Assembly: GCF_022014495.1 (NCBI RefSeq)
Contig: NZ_JAKLSQ010000003.1
Coordinates: 36,574 to 100,573, forward strand
Length of the DNA: 64,000 nucleotides
Direction: 5' to 3'
Origin: Sandaracinobacteroides sayramensis
GTDB lineage: Bacteria; Pseudomonadota; Alphaproteobacteria; Sphingomonadales; Sphingomonadaceae
The notes under the pieces were generated by a model. That model was not told where the DNA came from. It ran no database searches and saw nothing but the letters and a program-made list of their open reading frames with translations. Positions 1-7,816 of this stretch are shown here, one piece after another (positions within the stretch are counted from its first letter, which is position 1; each line of letters opens with the position of its first letter). The position numbers were made by a program, and so were the translations under genes.

Positions 1-1198
1 TCGCTTCGGTTTCGACATTCTGCCGGGTGGTGAATCCGGCGAACTCCGCGCCGCGCCGGTCCTGAAAGGTCCGGTCGATCAAGTCGCCCTGTTTGGCCGC
101 GGCCTCGATGGCGGCCCCGATCTGGGCATAACCGATCTTGCCCAGCCCGATACGCCCCGCTTCCTCCTGCAAGGCGGCGGCGGAAAACACCGATTGCCGT
201 TCGCCCAGCTTGTCGGCGGCATGGGCGACGGCGCGGGCGGCGGCACTCTCGCCCTGCATGTCTATGGCGGCACGGTGGGCGGGATCGGCGGCTTTCGCTT
301 CGGCCTCCCTAACTATCGCCAGCCGCGCCTCCGGCCCGAACCCGGCTCCGCTCGCCGTCTCCCGCCAGTCCGCGACAAGGGAAGCATGATCGGCGGCGAC
401 CTTGGCTTCGCGGGTGTCGAGCGCGGCAACCTGCTTTTCCAACGCGCTGGCGGCCTCGCGGGACGTGCCGCGTTCGGCAAGCGCCGCCTCGATCTCGGCG
501 CTGCGGGTGCTGAACGCCTCTATCACCTCGCCGGAAACGCCCTTGATCTCGAACATGGACTCTTTCTGCGTCTCGATCTCATAGCCCAGTTCGCGCACCT
601 TCACGGCCAGTTCCTGCCGGTAGATCGCCCCGATCTGCTTTTGAAGCTGATAGAGGGCGCGGGGTTCGAGACTACGCCATGTGCCGTCCCCGTCCCGCGT
701 GGCGTTCATGATGACGTTGTGGGTATGAAGCTGCGGGTCTTGCGCGCGGCTGGTGCCGTGCTGGAAGCTGGCGATTATCAGATTGCCGGTGGCCTCGCGG
801 GCGACGGTGCCGCCGTCACGAATGCGGGTGGCGGCCATGTGCTTTTCTATATGGGCCATCGCGGTTCTGACCGCTTCGCCATGCGCCGCGACCAAGCGCC
901 GGTCGCCCGCGACCTCGGCCATGATCGACACCGACTTGGGGGCGCTCAAGGTCACATCCCAGCCGGGGCGATGCTCAAGCTGGCCGTCGCGATAGGTGCC
1001 AAGCTGCTGATCGCCGATCCTGCCGTCCAGCAAGTCCCGGAACTGCTCGCGGTCCACCTCGCCGGACAGGCCCAGCGCCTCCGCGCCCGCGCCCTGCCAT
1101 TCGGAAGGCGACAAGCCGCCTTCCGAATAATAATCGTCGGCCTCGTAATAGCTGGCGGCCTGCGCCGAACTGGTGAGCGCGGAAACGGACGCGACCAT
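1..1198 (-). CDS. MOBF (TrwC/TraI-type) conjugative relaxase, partial
   Basis: The gene starts at 1198 and runs off the left edge of the window, so only the N-terminal ~399 residues are visible. They form the HUH relaxase domain that nicks and covalently holds the transferred strand at oriT. Visible landmarks are the tyrosine pair in SYYEADDYY (Y17/Y18, with Y23/Y24 after it), Asp81 in GWDVTLSAPKS, and the metal-binding histidines H147, H158 and H160 (QLHTHNVI). These fall at almost the same positions as the catalytic Tyr18, Asp85 and His triad of R388 TrwC. A helical, charged stretch follows from about residue 225; the helicase domain would lie outside the window. ATG overlaps the coupling-protein stop (TAATG), so the two are co-translated. 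The family call is firm; completeness of the gene cannot be judged. Confidence 0.93.
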   Translation of the reverse strand, partial: MVASVSALTSSAQAASYYEADDYYSEGGLSPSEWQGAGAEALGLSGEVDREQFRDLLDGRIGDQQLGTYRDGQLEHRPGWDVTLSAPKSVSIMAEVAGDRRLVAAHGEAVRTAMAHIEKHMAATRIRDGGTVAREATGNLIIASFQHGTSRAQDPQLHTHNVIMNATRDGDGTWRSLEPRALYQLQKQIGAIYRQELAVKVRELGYEIETQKESMFEIKGVSGEVIEAFSTRSAEIEAALAERGTSREAASALEKQVAALDTREAKVAADHASLVADWRETASGAGFGPEARLAIVREAEAKAADPAHRAAIDMQGESAAARAVAHAADKLGERQSVFSAAALQEEAGRIGLGKIGYAQIGAAIEAAAKQGDLIDRTFQDRRGAEFAGFTTRQNVETEA

Positions 1199-3060
1199 TA
1201 CACCGGCCCCTGACTGGTGGGCGGTGGAGGCGGCGGCGATGGTTGCGGTGGGGCCAGCCCCATTTGCTCCCAAAGCGTCATGCCCGGTTTGCCCGCGACG
1301 AATCCGGGCTGGCGGGCAGGCCCGCGCCGTTTGACATGATCGGCGGTCAAGCTGATCTTTGCTACGGGCAGGCCATCGGGGAACAGCAAATACCCCTGAT
1401 AGGCTGGAAGCCGCAATTCGCTTTCCAGCACAGCGGGCCGGTCCCTGCGTATCCGGCCCAAGGTGGTGCGGGCGTCGTTGTCCCCATCGGCCAGCGCGTC
1501 GGTCATGGTCTGGATCTCGACTTCCTGACTGCCAATGGCATCGCTCGCCCACTGCCGGGTTTCCGCGTCGATGGTTTGCAGGAACAGCTTGGTGTTGCAG
1601 CAGCCCAGCATCGACTCCGCGATCTGCGGGCCATAGCGGTTCTGCATCTGGCCCAAAGCCTGAAAGGTCAGCACGACCCCCGCACCGAACTTGCGGCCTT
1701 CGGGCAGCAGCCGCGCAAGGTTATCGACGCGAGGCAAGTCGGCCAGCTCGTCCAGCACGAACCAGATGCGCCGGTCGGGCGATGGGGGAAGCCCAAGCAC
1801 GGCGCTGGCCGCACATTCCAGCCAGCAGGCGAGCAAGGGTTTCGACGCCTCGAAATAATCCTCCTTGCGGGGGACGAATATCCACGGGCGCGGGCCTTCG
1901 CGTTTGTCCAGCCCGTGAATGAAATTGCGGAAGGCGAAGGGCTTGCCGCCGCTGTCCTCGACGCGGAGAAACTGGATCAGGTCAGCGGCCTTGGCGAGCA
2001 TGAACAACACGCTGCCCGTTGCCCGGTCGGCGTCGTCGGCGAAGGTGCGGGCCGACGACGTGCCTTTCAGCCGTTCCTTCAATTCCTCCTTGGTCATATT
2101 CTGCAACATGGTCAGCAGGTCGGCCAATGAGGGCCTGTCCTGTGTGGGCTTGTCCTGCTTCCAGAGGTCGCGAAGGATATTGGCGACAAGGATGCGGCTG
2201 ATCTCCACCCATACATCGTTATCGTGCTGGCCGTGCGCGTCGGTGATGAAATGGTGCGCGATGCGGGCCGCGTCGGCGGGATGGGCGATCTCGGCAAAGG
2301 GCGTCCAGAAGGCGCAGCGATCATCGAAGGGATTGAGGATCACGTCGCCGCGCGCCGGATTATAATAGTGCGCGATGAACTCACCGCTGGTGTCATAGAC
2401 CAGCGCCGCCTCGCCGCGCGCCTCGATCCCGTCGAGCAATTGCCGCAAGGCCGTGGTCTTGCCGCTGCCGGTCGTGCCGATCATCGCCATGTGGCGGGTT
2501 TCCAGCTTCGCGGGGATTGGCACCTTGCCGATGGCGAGTGCATGGGGACCTGCTTTCCCGATGGTCAGCTTCGCCAGCTTCTTCTCCGGTATCACCCGTG
2601 TTCCGGTGATGACGCGATCCTGCAAGGCGCGCTCGCGCCGCCGCCGCATGGCTCCATGAAACAGGAACAGGCCGGACAGCCACACGGCAAAGCCCAGCCA
2701 GCCGCCGCGCATCATATAGGACAGGGTGAGGTTGACCGACTGGCGATAATAGGGATGCGCGATGGTCGCGCGGACGGACTTGCCGTCAAGGGTCTGGCCT
2801 TGGAAGCGAATGCTGATGGGAGCATCGGCGTTCCTGCCGAACGTAACGGCCAGCTTGGCCTTTGCCGTGGCATAGGCGGCTATGGCGTCCGTGCGGTCCT
2901 CGTCCAGCATTACATAGGGCACGGCGACCGCGCCCAGGGCGACCGATGATGCCATGATGACGCAATGCCGCTTGAAGCGGTCCCACTGGCTCTTGCGATA
3001 TTGCTGGCGCAAGGCATCGGCATGGATGCGCCGGTCATGGGGTTGGCTGCGCGCGGTCAT
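1198..3060 (-). CDS. Type IV coupling protein (TraD/TrwB/VirD4 family)
   Basis: A 620-residue inner-membrane ATPase that links the relaxosome to the type IV secretion channel and pumps DNA. Two membrane segments lie at about residues 33-51 and 119-137 with a periplasmic loop between them. The cytoplasmic ATPase domain has Walker A GTTGSGKT at ~195-202 and Walker B (FVLDELADL) at ~434-442, followed by the conserved Gln of TFQALGQ. The C-terminus is proline-rich. It overlaps the upstream accessory gene by 4 bp (ATGA) and the relaxase by 1 bp. This accessory-coupling protein-relaxase order is that of R388 trwA-trwB-trwC. Length and motifs fit a complete protein. Confidence 0.93.
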   Translation of the reverse strand: MTARSQPHDRRIHADALRQQYRKSQWDRFKRHCVIMASSVALGAVAVPYVMLDEDRTDAIAAYATAKAKLAVTFGRNADAPISIRFQGQTLDGKSVRATIAHPYYRQSVNLTLSYMMRGGWLGFAVWLSGLFLFHGAMRRRRERALQDRVITGTRVIPEKKLAKLTIGKAGPHALAIGKVPIPAKLETRHMAMIGTTGSGKTTALRQLLDGIEARGEAALVYDTSGEFIAHYYNPARGDVILNPFDDRCAFWTPFAEIAHPADAARIAHHFITDAHGQHDNDVWVEISRILVANILRDLWKQDKPTQDRPSLADLLTMLQNMTKEELKERLKGTSSARTFADDADRATGSVLFMLAKAADLIQFLRVEDSGGKPFAFRNFIHGLDKREGPRPWIFVPRKEDYFEASKPLLACWLECAASAVLGLPPSPDRRIWFVLDELADLPRVDNLARLLPEGRKFGAGVVLTFQALGQMQNRYGPQIAESMLGCCNTKLFLQTIDAETRQWASDAIGSQEVEIQTMTDALADGDNDARTTLGRIRRDRPAVLESELRLPAYQGYLLFPDGLPVAKISLTADHVKRRGPARQPGFVAGKPGMTLWEQMGLAPPQPSPPPPPPTSQGPV

Positions 3061-3428
3061 CGGCGCTTCTCCTGTGAAAGCCGCCGCTGGCGGTCATAGG
3101 CCGCGTTGATCTCGGCGGTGATGGTGTCGTCATTCGTGCGCGCGCCCAGCGCCGCGCTGCGGGCGTAGCAATAGGCGGCGCAGGCGGTGAACAAGGCCCG
3201 GTCCAGCATCCGCTCAACATCGACAATGCGGGTGCTGACCGATGCCAGTTCGGCAACGATCTCGCGGGTGTCGATCTGGTTGCCGGTCCCGTGAATGAGG
3301 CTCGCAAGGCCCGCGTCCACGACACGGGCGAGCATCGCGTATTCGCTCAATCCGCGCTGCTTGGCGAAGGCGACAAGGGCGCGCTGCTGCGGCGGGGTGA
3401 GCCGCACGGTCTGGGCGCGGGCGCTCAT
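3057..3428 (-). CDS. TrwA-like relaxosome accessory protein (probable ribbon-helix-helix)
   Basis: A 123-residue basic protein. The N-terminal ~45 residues read as a short strand (AQTVRLT) followed by two helices, the pattern of a ribbon-helix-helix DNA-binding domain; the rest is helical and probably oligomerises. R388 TrwA has similar size and position: it binds oriT, stimulates the relaxase and coupling ATPase, and represses its own operon. The gene directly follows an intergenic region rich in inverted repeats, the candidate oriT, and overlaps the coupling-protein gene by ATGA. Function is inferred mainly from position and size; another MobC-like accessory factor is possible. Confidence 0.68.
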   Translation of the reverse strand: MSARAQTVRLTPPQQRALVAFAKQRGLSEYAMLARVVDAGLASLIHGTGNQIDTREIVAELASVSTRIVDVERMLDRALFTACAAYCYARSAALGARTNDDTITAEINAAYDRQRRLSQEKRR

Positions 3429-3635
3429 CGCACCGCTCCCGGCGAGATGCTATTAGCCATCGCATGAAATGGCGGAATTGCGCCATTTCTCCGCCGCTGC
3501 ATTTGGGGAGATGCTATCAGCATCTCGTCAAACCCGCAGAAAAGCTGGATGCACCCGTGCGTGAGGTGTGTATCTGAATTGCTGGCTCGATGCGTAGCAT
3601 CGCAGCCCCACAACCTTGCCTTACGGCGCTCCGGC
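3429..3635. other. Candidate oriT / operator region of the mobile element
   Basis: This 207-bp gap upstream of the accessory gene contains stacked repeats. GAAATGGCG (3466-3474) and CGCCATTTC (3481-3489) form a perfect 9-bp inverted repeat around GAATTG. GAGATGC (3508-3514) and GCATCTC (3520-3526) form a 7-bp inverted repeat. GAGATGCTAT is also directly repeated at 3444-3453 and 3508-3517. Position matches the oriT of trwABC-type modules. No nic consensus could be confirmed by eye, so these repeats may instead be the operator of the accessory protein. Confidence 0.5.
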
Positions 3636-4184
3636 TCAACCATGATCCGGCCCTTCCGCGTCGTCATCGGCAACCGGGCGAATCCGCTCCTGCCGCGCCG
3701 CCCAGTCCGCGATTTTCGCCTTGGCTTTGCTGTTTGCCTTGCGCCGGTCGAACTCCACCGGGACCGGGGCAAGGTCGTGAAGATCATGATCGGCGATCCA
3801 TTGCCGGATGGCCTGCTCGACGGCCCATTCCATATGCTCTTGCAGTTCCCGCGCCTCGAACGGGTCAAGGTGAGCGGTAACGCCGGGGGAGAGGATCAAC
3901 CCGCCCAGTGGAAAGGAACGATCCTTCACCCACTGGCGCGGGCCGTCGATCCGGCAAAAGCTGGTCTCGCCATGATAGAGGGCGAGCGGCGGGCGTTCGG
4001 CCCTGCGCCAGTCGGTCAGCGCGGCGCGGTAGGTCACGCCGTCCTCATCCTCGGCCAGCATGGCGTTGATGATCGGCAAGGCGAAACAGGCGGTGCGATA
4101 TTCGGCGACGAAGCGCAGATTGATCTTGCGACCCGTCCAGCGCCAATCGGCGATCCGGTCCAGAACACGGTGAATGATGGACAT
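3636..4184 (-). CDS. Unknown 182-residue protein of the mobile element
   Basis: Not recognised. The ATG at 4184 is chosen because AGAGGAG lies 5-6 nt before it; an upstream in-frame GTG at 4208 has no comparable site. The product is soluble, with no signal or membrane segment, begins with an amphipathic helix (MSIIHRVLDRIADW), and has a charged, lysine-rich C-terminal third. It is transcribed in the same direction as the transfer genes, between the candidate oriT and the excisionase-like gene. Position suggests a role in transfer or element maintenance, but nothing in the sequence shows one. Confidence 0.7.
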   Translation of the reverse strand: MSIIHRVLDRIADWRWTGRKINLRFVAEYRTACFALPIINAMLAEDEDGVTYRAALTDWRRAERPPLALYHGETSFCRIDGPRQWVKDRSFPLGGLILSPGVTAHLDPFEARELQEHMEWAVEQAIRQWIADHDLHDLAPVPVEFDRRKANSKAKAKIADWAARQERIRPVADDDAEGPDHG

Positions 4185-4297
4185 AGAAACTCCTCTCGTG
4201 AATCTCACGATTGTTCGGGTTCATGGGATGGGGGGTGAGCCGCAGGCGCGGAGCGGCCCGCCAACTCAAAAGGCTGGGGCCGTGGAGCGCCTGCGGG

Positions 4298-4471
4298 TCA
4301 GATGACGGTTCGGGATTGAGCCAAGCGCCGGATGGATTCGGTGGTCAGCAGGGTTCGCCTGCCGATCTTGATGGCGTCCAGTCCACCGGACTTTATCAGC
4401 GCGTAAACTGACGATCTTCCAACGCCCAGCGCCTTGGCGGTGTCATTGATGGATATGGCAACGGGTTCCAT
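4298..4471 (-). CDS. Small helix-turn-helix protein, excisionase/AlpA-like
   Basis: A 57-residue protein that is essentially one winged-helix DNA-binding domain of the excisionase type: helix ISINDTAKALGVGRSSVYALI, then the wing with GGLDAIKIGRRTLLTTESIRRL. Such proteins act as recombination directionality factors or as activators of integrase and transfer genes. The start at 4471 has AAGGAG about 7 nt upstream; a longer reading frame starts at 4624 but lacks support. It lies one gene from the integrase, as expected for a cognate Xis. Confidence 0.82.
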   Translation of the reverse strand: MEPVAISINDTAKALGVGRSSVYALIKSGGLDAIKIGRRTLLTTESIRRLAQSRTVI

Positions 4472-4639
4472 GTGCGTCTCCTTGCTTGCCGATTCGCTTC
4501 GGGAGACACGTCCATTTGCAGACGTTCGCGAACATTTCCAACGGTGTGCCAAAGTCTCGGAAACAGCCGGTAACGCGGCTTCCTCGGTAATTACTCCGTA
4601 ATCGCGATGGCTGATTTCCGCCATTTATCGACATTGGAG

Positions 4640-5494
4640 TCAGGAATCCGCCGCGCGATTTTTCACAATGACGTCCTGAATCATCGACGCATAATGGCCC
4701 AGTCGTTCGTCACTCGGAGATGTCTGTCGCTTTCCGACATACCAATCTCGTAGAAGGCCGACGATTTTGGTCTTACTGCCATGTTTGCGCGGGTCGATAT
4801 TTCGAATCACCGGATGCTCGATCAAGGACATAACCGCATCGGTGTAATCATATGTCTTTTTCGGCCCCGCACGATTCGGCTTGGCTTTGGCTTGCGCGAT
4901 CAAAGCGGCAACATCGGCTTCCATGAAAAGCTCGCGGGAAAACCACGCGCCGCCGGGAGAAAAGAACATATCCCGAAACGGCTTCTCCTTGGACACTAAC
5001 GCCGCGCGCAGGGTGCCAAAGAAATAGCGTTCGTCGATATGGCAAACCCCTCCGTTCTTTAGCCGGTAGAACGTGCGAGGCGTGGTTTCCAATTGCAGCA
5101 GCGCGAAGAAGCGTTCCAGATTACGCACGGTGGGGTCATCAGGGTCCGCGTATATTGCTGTTTGTGGCTTGCGCGCGGTCATGCCGCCATATTGGAGGAT
5201 ACGCCAGCGGCAAAGAATCCCAAATAAAAGGCCAAAGGGGATCAACCCTATTAGCGCCACAACGTCGCCGCCCTTGACGCCGAGAAAGGTAAAGGCAATC
5301 CCCGGAAGCAAGGTTATAAGAGTAGCAAACGCGGCTACCGTGAGTGCGGACCAAAAGCGCATATATTGCCAGTAAACGCGGCGATATATATCCGCTGTGA
5401 TACGGTCTATCTCATCTAAGCCTTCCTGCTCGTTGGTGCTGATAAAGCGAGCCGCAATAACTCTAAGAGGGAGAGTTTCCTTCTGATTATCCAT
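4640..5494 (-). CDS. Unknown two-membrane-segment protein, element cargo
   Basis: Not recognised. A 284-residue protein with a cytoplasmic N-terminus of ~55 residues, two hydrophobic segments at about residues 58-82 and 86-104 forming a hairpin, and a soluble C-terminal domain of ~180 residues ending with many basic residues. The start at 5494 has GGAGGAG 7 nt upstream. The start codon lies inside the last codons of the integrase gene (8-bp overlap), so it is probably translated from the integrase transcript. Its codons are visibly richer in A/T than the backbone. Hairpin-anchored proteins of unknown function beside integrases are often cargo such as defence, exclusion or signalling, but no catalytic motif is visible. 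Confidence 0.75.
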   Translation of the reverse strand: MDNQKETLPLRVIAARFISTNEQEGLDEIDRITADIYRRVYWQYMRFWSALTVAAFATLITLLPGIAFTFLGVKGGDVVALIGLIPFGLLFGILCRWRILQYGGMTARKPQTAIYADPDDPTVRNLERFFALLQLETTPRTFYRLKNGGVCHIDERYFFGTLRAALVSKEKPFRDMFFSPGGAWFSRELFMEADVAALIAQAKAKPNRAGPKKTYDYTDAVMSLIEHPVIRNIDPRKHGSKTKIVGLLRDWYVGKRQTSPSDERLGHYASMIQDVIVKNRAADS

Positions 5495-6713
5495 GATGAT
5501 CTCCTCCGTGATGGAAATTGACGTTACCTCCATCCCGCAGTTCATCCAGATAGTCGCTCCACCATTGCGCCATTTCAACGCGCTCTCGCCAATAGGCCGA
5601 TTGGTTGTAGATGCGCCGCACGCTACCCGCGACCATATGCGCCAGCGCCCGCTCAATGGCGTCGGGGTTCCATTTGCCGGATTCGTTCAGCAACGAGGAG
5701 GCTGACGTGCGGAAGCCGTGCGCGGTCATCTGGTCCTTGGAATAGCCCATGCGCCGCAAGGCAGCGTTGATCGTGTTATCGCTAATCGGCCTTGCCCGTG
5801 TCCTGATCGACGGGAACACATATCGCCCGGAACCGGACAGGGAGCGCATATCGGTGAGGATCGCCAGCGACTGCCGGGACAGCGGCACCGAATGGGGCTG
5901 GCGCATCTTCATCTTTGCGTCCGGGATGATCCAGACCGCCTTATCAAAATCCACCTCCGTCCATTCCATCTGCCGGATTTCGCCCGGACGCTGGAAAACA
6001 TGGGGTGTCAATTTCAGGGCATACATTACGGCAGGATCGCCCTGATAATCCTCGATGGCCCGGAGCAATGCGCCAAAAGCGACCGGATCGGTGATCGCGG
6101 GGAAATGCTTGACCTTCGCTGTCGTCAGCGCGCCAATTAGCAGTTGGGCCGGGTCGCGCTCGGCCCGCGCTGTCGCCACGGCATAGCGAAACACGCGGCT
6201 GGCGAACGCCCGGAGAAGATTCGCCGTCTCCAACCGGCCCCGCCGCTCATGCTTGCGCAGTTCATGCAACAATTCCTGCGGCGTGATGTCCGTGACGGGG
6301 CGCTTGCCGAAATCACCGCCAAGCAGCTTCACGAACCAGCGCATCTTTTCCAGCGTCGGCTCCGCCAGTCCCTCGCGTGTCTTCTTCTCAATCAGTTCCT
6401 CGGCCACAGTGGCGAAACTGTTGCTGGCGCGGATACTCGCCTCAATCCGGGCCTGCCGCTTGGCGACGTTGGGATCGACCGCATGGGCGAGTTGCCTGCG
6501 CGCCGCATCACGCGCCGAACGCGCCTCGGCCAGTGTAATTTCAGGATACGACCCCAGCGCCAGCTTTCGCTCCACGCCGTTGATCCGATATTTCACACGC
6601 CAAAGTTTGCTGCCCCTCGGATTGACCAGCAGATAAAGCCCCTGCGCGTCCGTGACTTTATAGGGCTTTTCTTTGGGCTTGGCGTTTCGGATTGCGGTGT
6701 CGGTCAGCGCCAT
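5487..6713 (-). CDS. P4-type tyrosine integrase (N-terminal DUF4102 arm-binding domain)
   Basis: A 408-residue site-specific recombinase that inserts and excises the element at tRNA-Cys. The N-terminus (LTDTAIRNAKPKEKPYKV, then LYLLVNPRGSKLW) is the DUF4102 arm-binding domain. A SAM-like core-binding domain is central, and the C-terminal catalytic domain shows Arg in RPGEIR, Lys in KMKMRQPHSV, HGFR, His in ALAHM and the Tyr nucleophile in RRIYNQS. The start at 6713 (MALTDTA) matches the family; an open frame upstream passes through a palindrome and is not coding. The gene is 167 bp from the tRNA 3' end and transcribed away from it, the usual arrangement for this family. Confidence 0.95.
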   Translation of the reverse strand: MALTDTAIRNAKPKEKPYKVTDAQGLYLLVNPRGSKLWRVKYRINGVERKLALGSYPEITLAEARSARDAARRQLAHAVDPNVAKRQARIEASIRASNSFATVAEELIEKKTREGLAEPTLEKMRWFVKLLGGDFGKRPVTDITPQELLHELRKHERRGRLETANLLRAFASRVFRYAVATARAERDPAQLLIGALTTAKVKHFPAITDPVAFGALLRAIEDYQGDPAVMYALKLTPHVFQRPGEIRQMEWTEVDFDKAVWIIPDAKMKMRQPHSVPLSRQSLAILTDMRSLSGSGRYVFPSIRTRARPISDNTINAALRRMGYSKDQMTAHGFRTSASSLLNESGKWNPDAIERALAHMVAGSVRRIYNQSAYWRERVEMAQWWSDYLDELRDGGNVNFHHGGDHHG

Positions 6714-6732
6714 TTGGGGGCCTCGCTTCTGC

Positions 6733-6752
6733 GGGGGCCTCGCGAGGCCCCC
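6733..6752. promoter_or_regulatory. Perfect 20-bp palindrome upstream of the integrase
   Basis: GGGGGCCTCG followed by its exact complement CGAGGCCCCC, next to A6 on the plus strand. Further copies of the half-site flank it (GAGGCCCCC-like at 6716-6725, GGCCCCC at 6759-6765). The T-run lies on the wrong side for a terminator of either strand. It sits 20 bp before the integrase ATG, so an operator controlling integrase is the simplest reading; an arm-type integrase binding site is the alternative. Confidence 0.45.
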
Positions 6753-6880
6753 AAAAAAGGCCCCCATCATCTGCGGCTATAGGCAAACAGAGGCCATCAC
6801 TGACAACCAGCGAATGACCTTAAACTAGCGGAAATCAGGGATTTTTTTCAACCATCAGCATACACTGGCTGACAGGATTT

Positions 6881-6903
6881 TGGAGGCCCGAGCCGGAATC
6901 GAA
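6881..6903 (-). other. Probable attachment site (3' end of tRNA-Cys)
   Basis: The T-arm, acceptor 3' strand and CCA of tRNA-Cys face the integrase gene. P4-type integrases recombine within such tRNA 3' ends and restore the gene on insertion. The partner direct repeat should lie beyond the left edge of the window, so the exact core cannot be defined here. Confidence 0.6.
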
Positions 6904-6954
6904 CCGGCGTGCACGGATTTGCAGTCCGCTGCGTCACCACTCCGCCATCGGGCC
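6881..6954 (-). tRNA. tRNA-Cys (anticodon GCA)
   Basis: A 74-nt cloverleaf on the minus strand. The acceptor stem GGCCCGA pairs with TCGGGCC, followed by discriminator U (T in the DNA), which is specific to tRNA-Cys, and an encoded CCA at 6883-6881. The anticodon GCA is at 6922-6920 in loop CTGCAAA, and the T-arm is GCCGG-TTCGATT-CCGGC. The gene is intact and marks the junction between the mobile element (lower coordinates) and the chromosome. Confidence 0.96.
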
Positions 6955-7070
6955 TCACGAGAAGTGGAGGGGGCCTTTAGCAGGCGGTTTGCGCCATGCA
7001 AAGCCCAGATGCGCGCGGAGGCGTTGACACGATCCTGTCCGGCCGCCCCAGTTCAGGCGCGGCCGGGGAT

Positions 7071-7382
7071 TCAGGGGTTGGCCTTCAGATGCGCGCCGAT
7101 CTCGTCGAAGAAGCGCTCAAGCTGGTGCAGGACATTCAGCTTGAAAGCGTAGTTCACATCGGCGGAATTGCTTTCGATGATGGTCGATTCGTCCACCTTC
7201 TCGGCGTAGGCGTCGGCCAGGCTCTGCACATAGGCCGCGTTCAACTCGATGTGGCCGCGCTCGGCCAGCAGGCGAAGCTGCACCACCATCATCTGGCGAA
7301 CGAGCATTTCCAGCGTAGTGATTCGCGCGACGATCACAACCGGGTCGAGTTCGATCTGCTCTTCTGGGCGATCGTCGGACAT
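7071..7382 (-). CDS. Conserved hypothetical helical protein
   Basis: A 103-residue acidic protein, predicted almost entirely helical with heptad-like hydrophobic spacing (VARITTLEMLVRQMMVV), so probably oligomeric. No signal peptide or membrane segment. AGGAG lies 6 nt before the ATG. It follows the YkvA-family gene with a 9-bp gap, so the pair is probably one transcript. I do not recognise a function. Confidence 0.72.
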   Translation of the reverse strand: MSDDRPEEQIELDPVVIVARITTLEMLVRQMMVVQLRLLAERGHIELNAAYVQSLADAYAEKVDESTIIESNSADVNYAFKLNVLHQLERFFDEIGAHLKANP

Positions 7383-7391
7383 GGGCTGCTC

Positions 7392-7778
7392 CTACCAGTA
7401 ACGCAGCGCCCATATCTGGAGCGCGATGAATGTGCCGATAATGGCCCAAAGGGCGATGATGATCGCCGCCCCAAGCCGGCTGACCGGACGCTGGACCGCC
7501 ACGTCCGCCGCATCGCGGAATTCCGCCATCAGCGGCTTGGGCACCAGCATCACGGCGATCGCCAGCCCGATCGGCACCAGGATCAATTCGTCCAGAAGGC
7601 CCAGTATCGGCACGAAGTCCGGGATGAAGTCGATCGGGGAAAGGGCGTAGGCGGCGATCAGCCCGCCCACCAGCTTCGCGGCAAGTGGCGTGCGCGGATC
7701 GCGCGCGGCGATCCACAGCATATGCGCATCCCGCCGGAGGCGGTGGGAGGTTCGTTTGGCCCAACTGACAAGACCCAT
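7392..7778 (-). CDS. YkvA family (DUF1232) membrane protein
   Basis: A 128-residue protein. The signature YALSPIDFIPDFVPILGLLDELILVPIGL at about residues 44-72 is the DUF1232 motif, and a further C-terminal membrane segment (AAIIIALWAIIGTFIALQIW) follows. An amphipathic basic N-terminus precedes the domain. The molecular role of the family is not established. It has a good AGGGAGA ribosome site and is the first gene of a two-gene minus-strand unit that runs toward the tRNA. Confidence 0.9.
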   Translation of the reverse strand: MGLVSWAKRTSHRLRRDAHMLWIAARDPRTPLAAKLVGGLIAAYALSPIDFIPDFVPILGLLDELILVPIGLAIAVMLVPKPLMAEFRDAADVAVQRPVSRLGAAIIIALWAIIGTFIALQIWALRYW

Positions 7779-7816
7779 GGCTTCTCCCTAGCGGCGCCGG
7801 CGTCCGGGCGCTAGGC

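Noticed and set aside
194..1213. A 339-codon plus-strand frame at the left edge
   Set aside because: Lies opposite the relaxase, whose HUH motif and start overlap with the coupling gene are clear on the minus strand.
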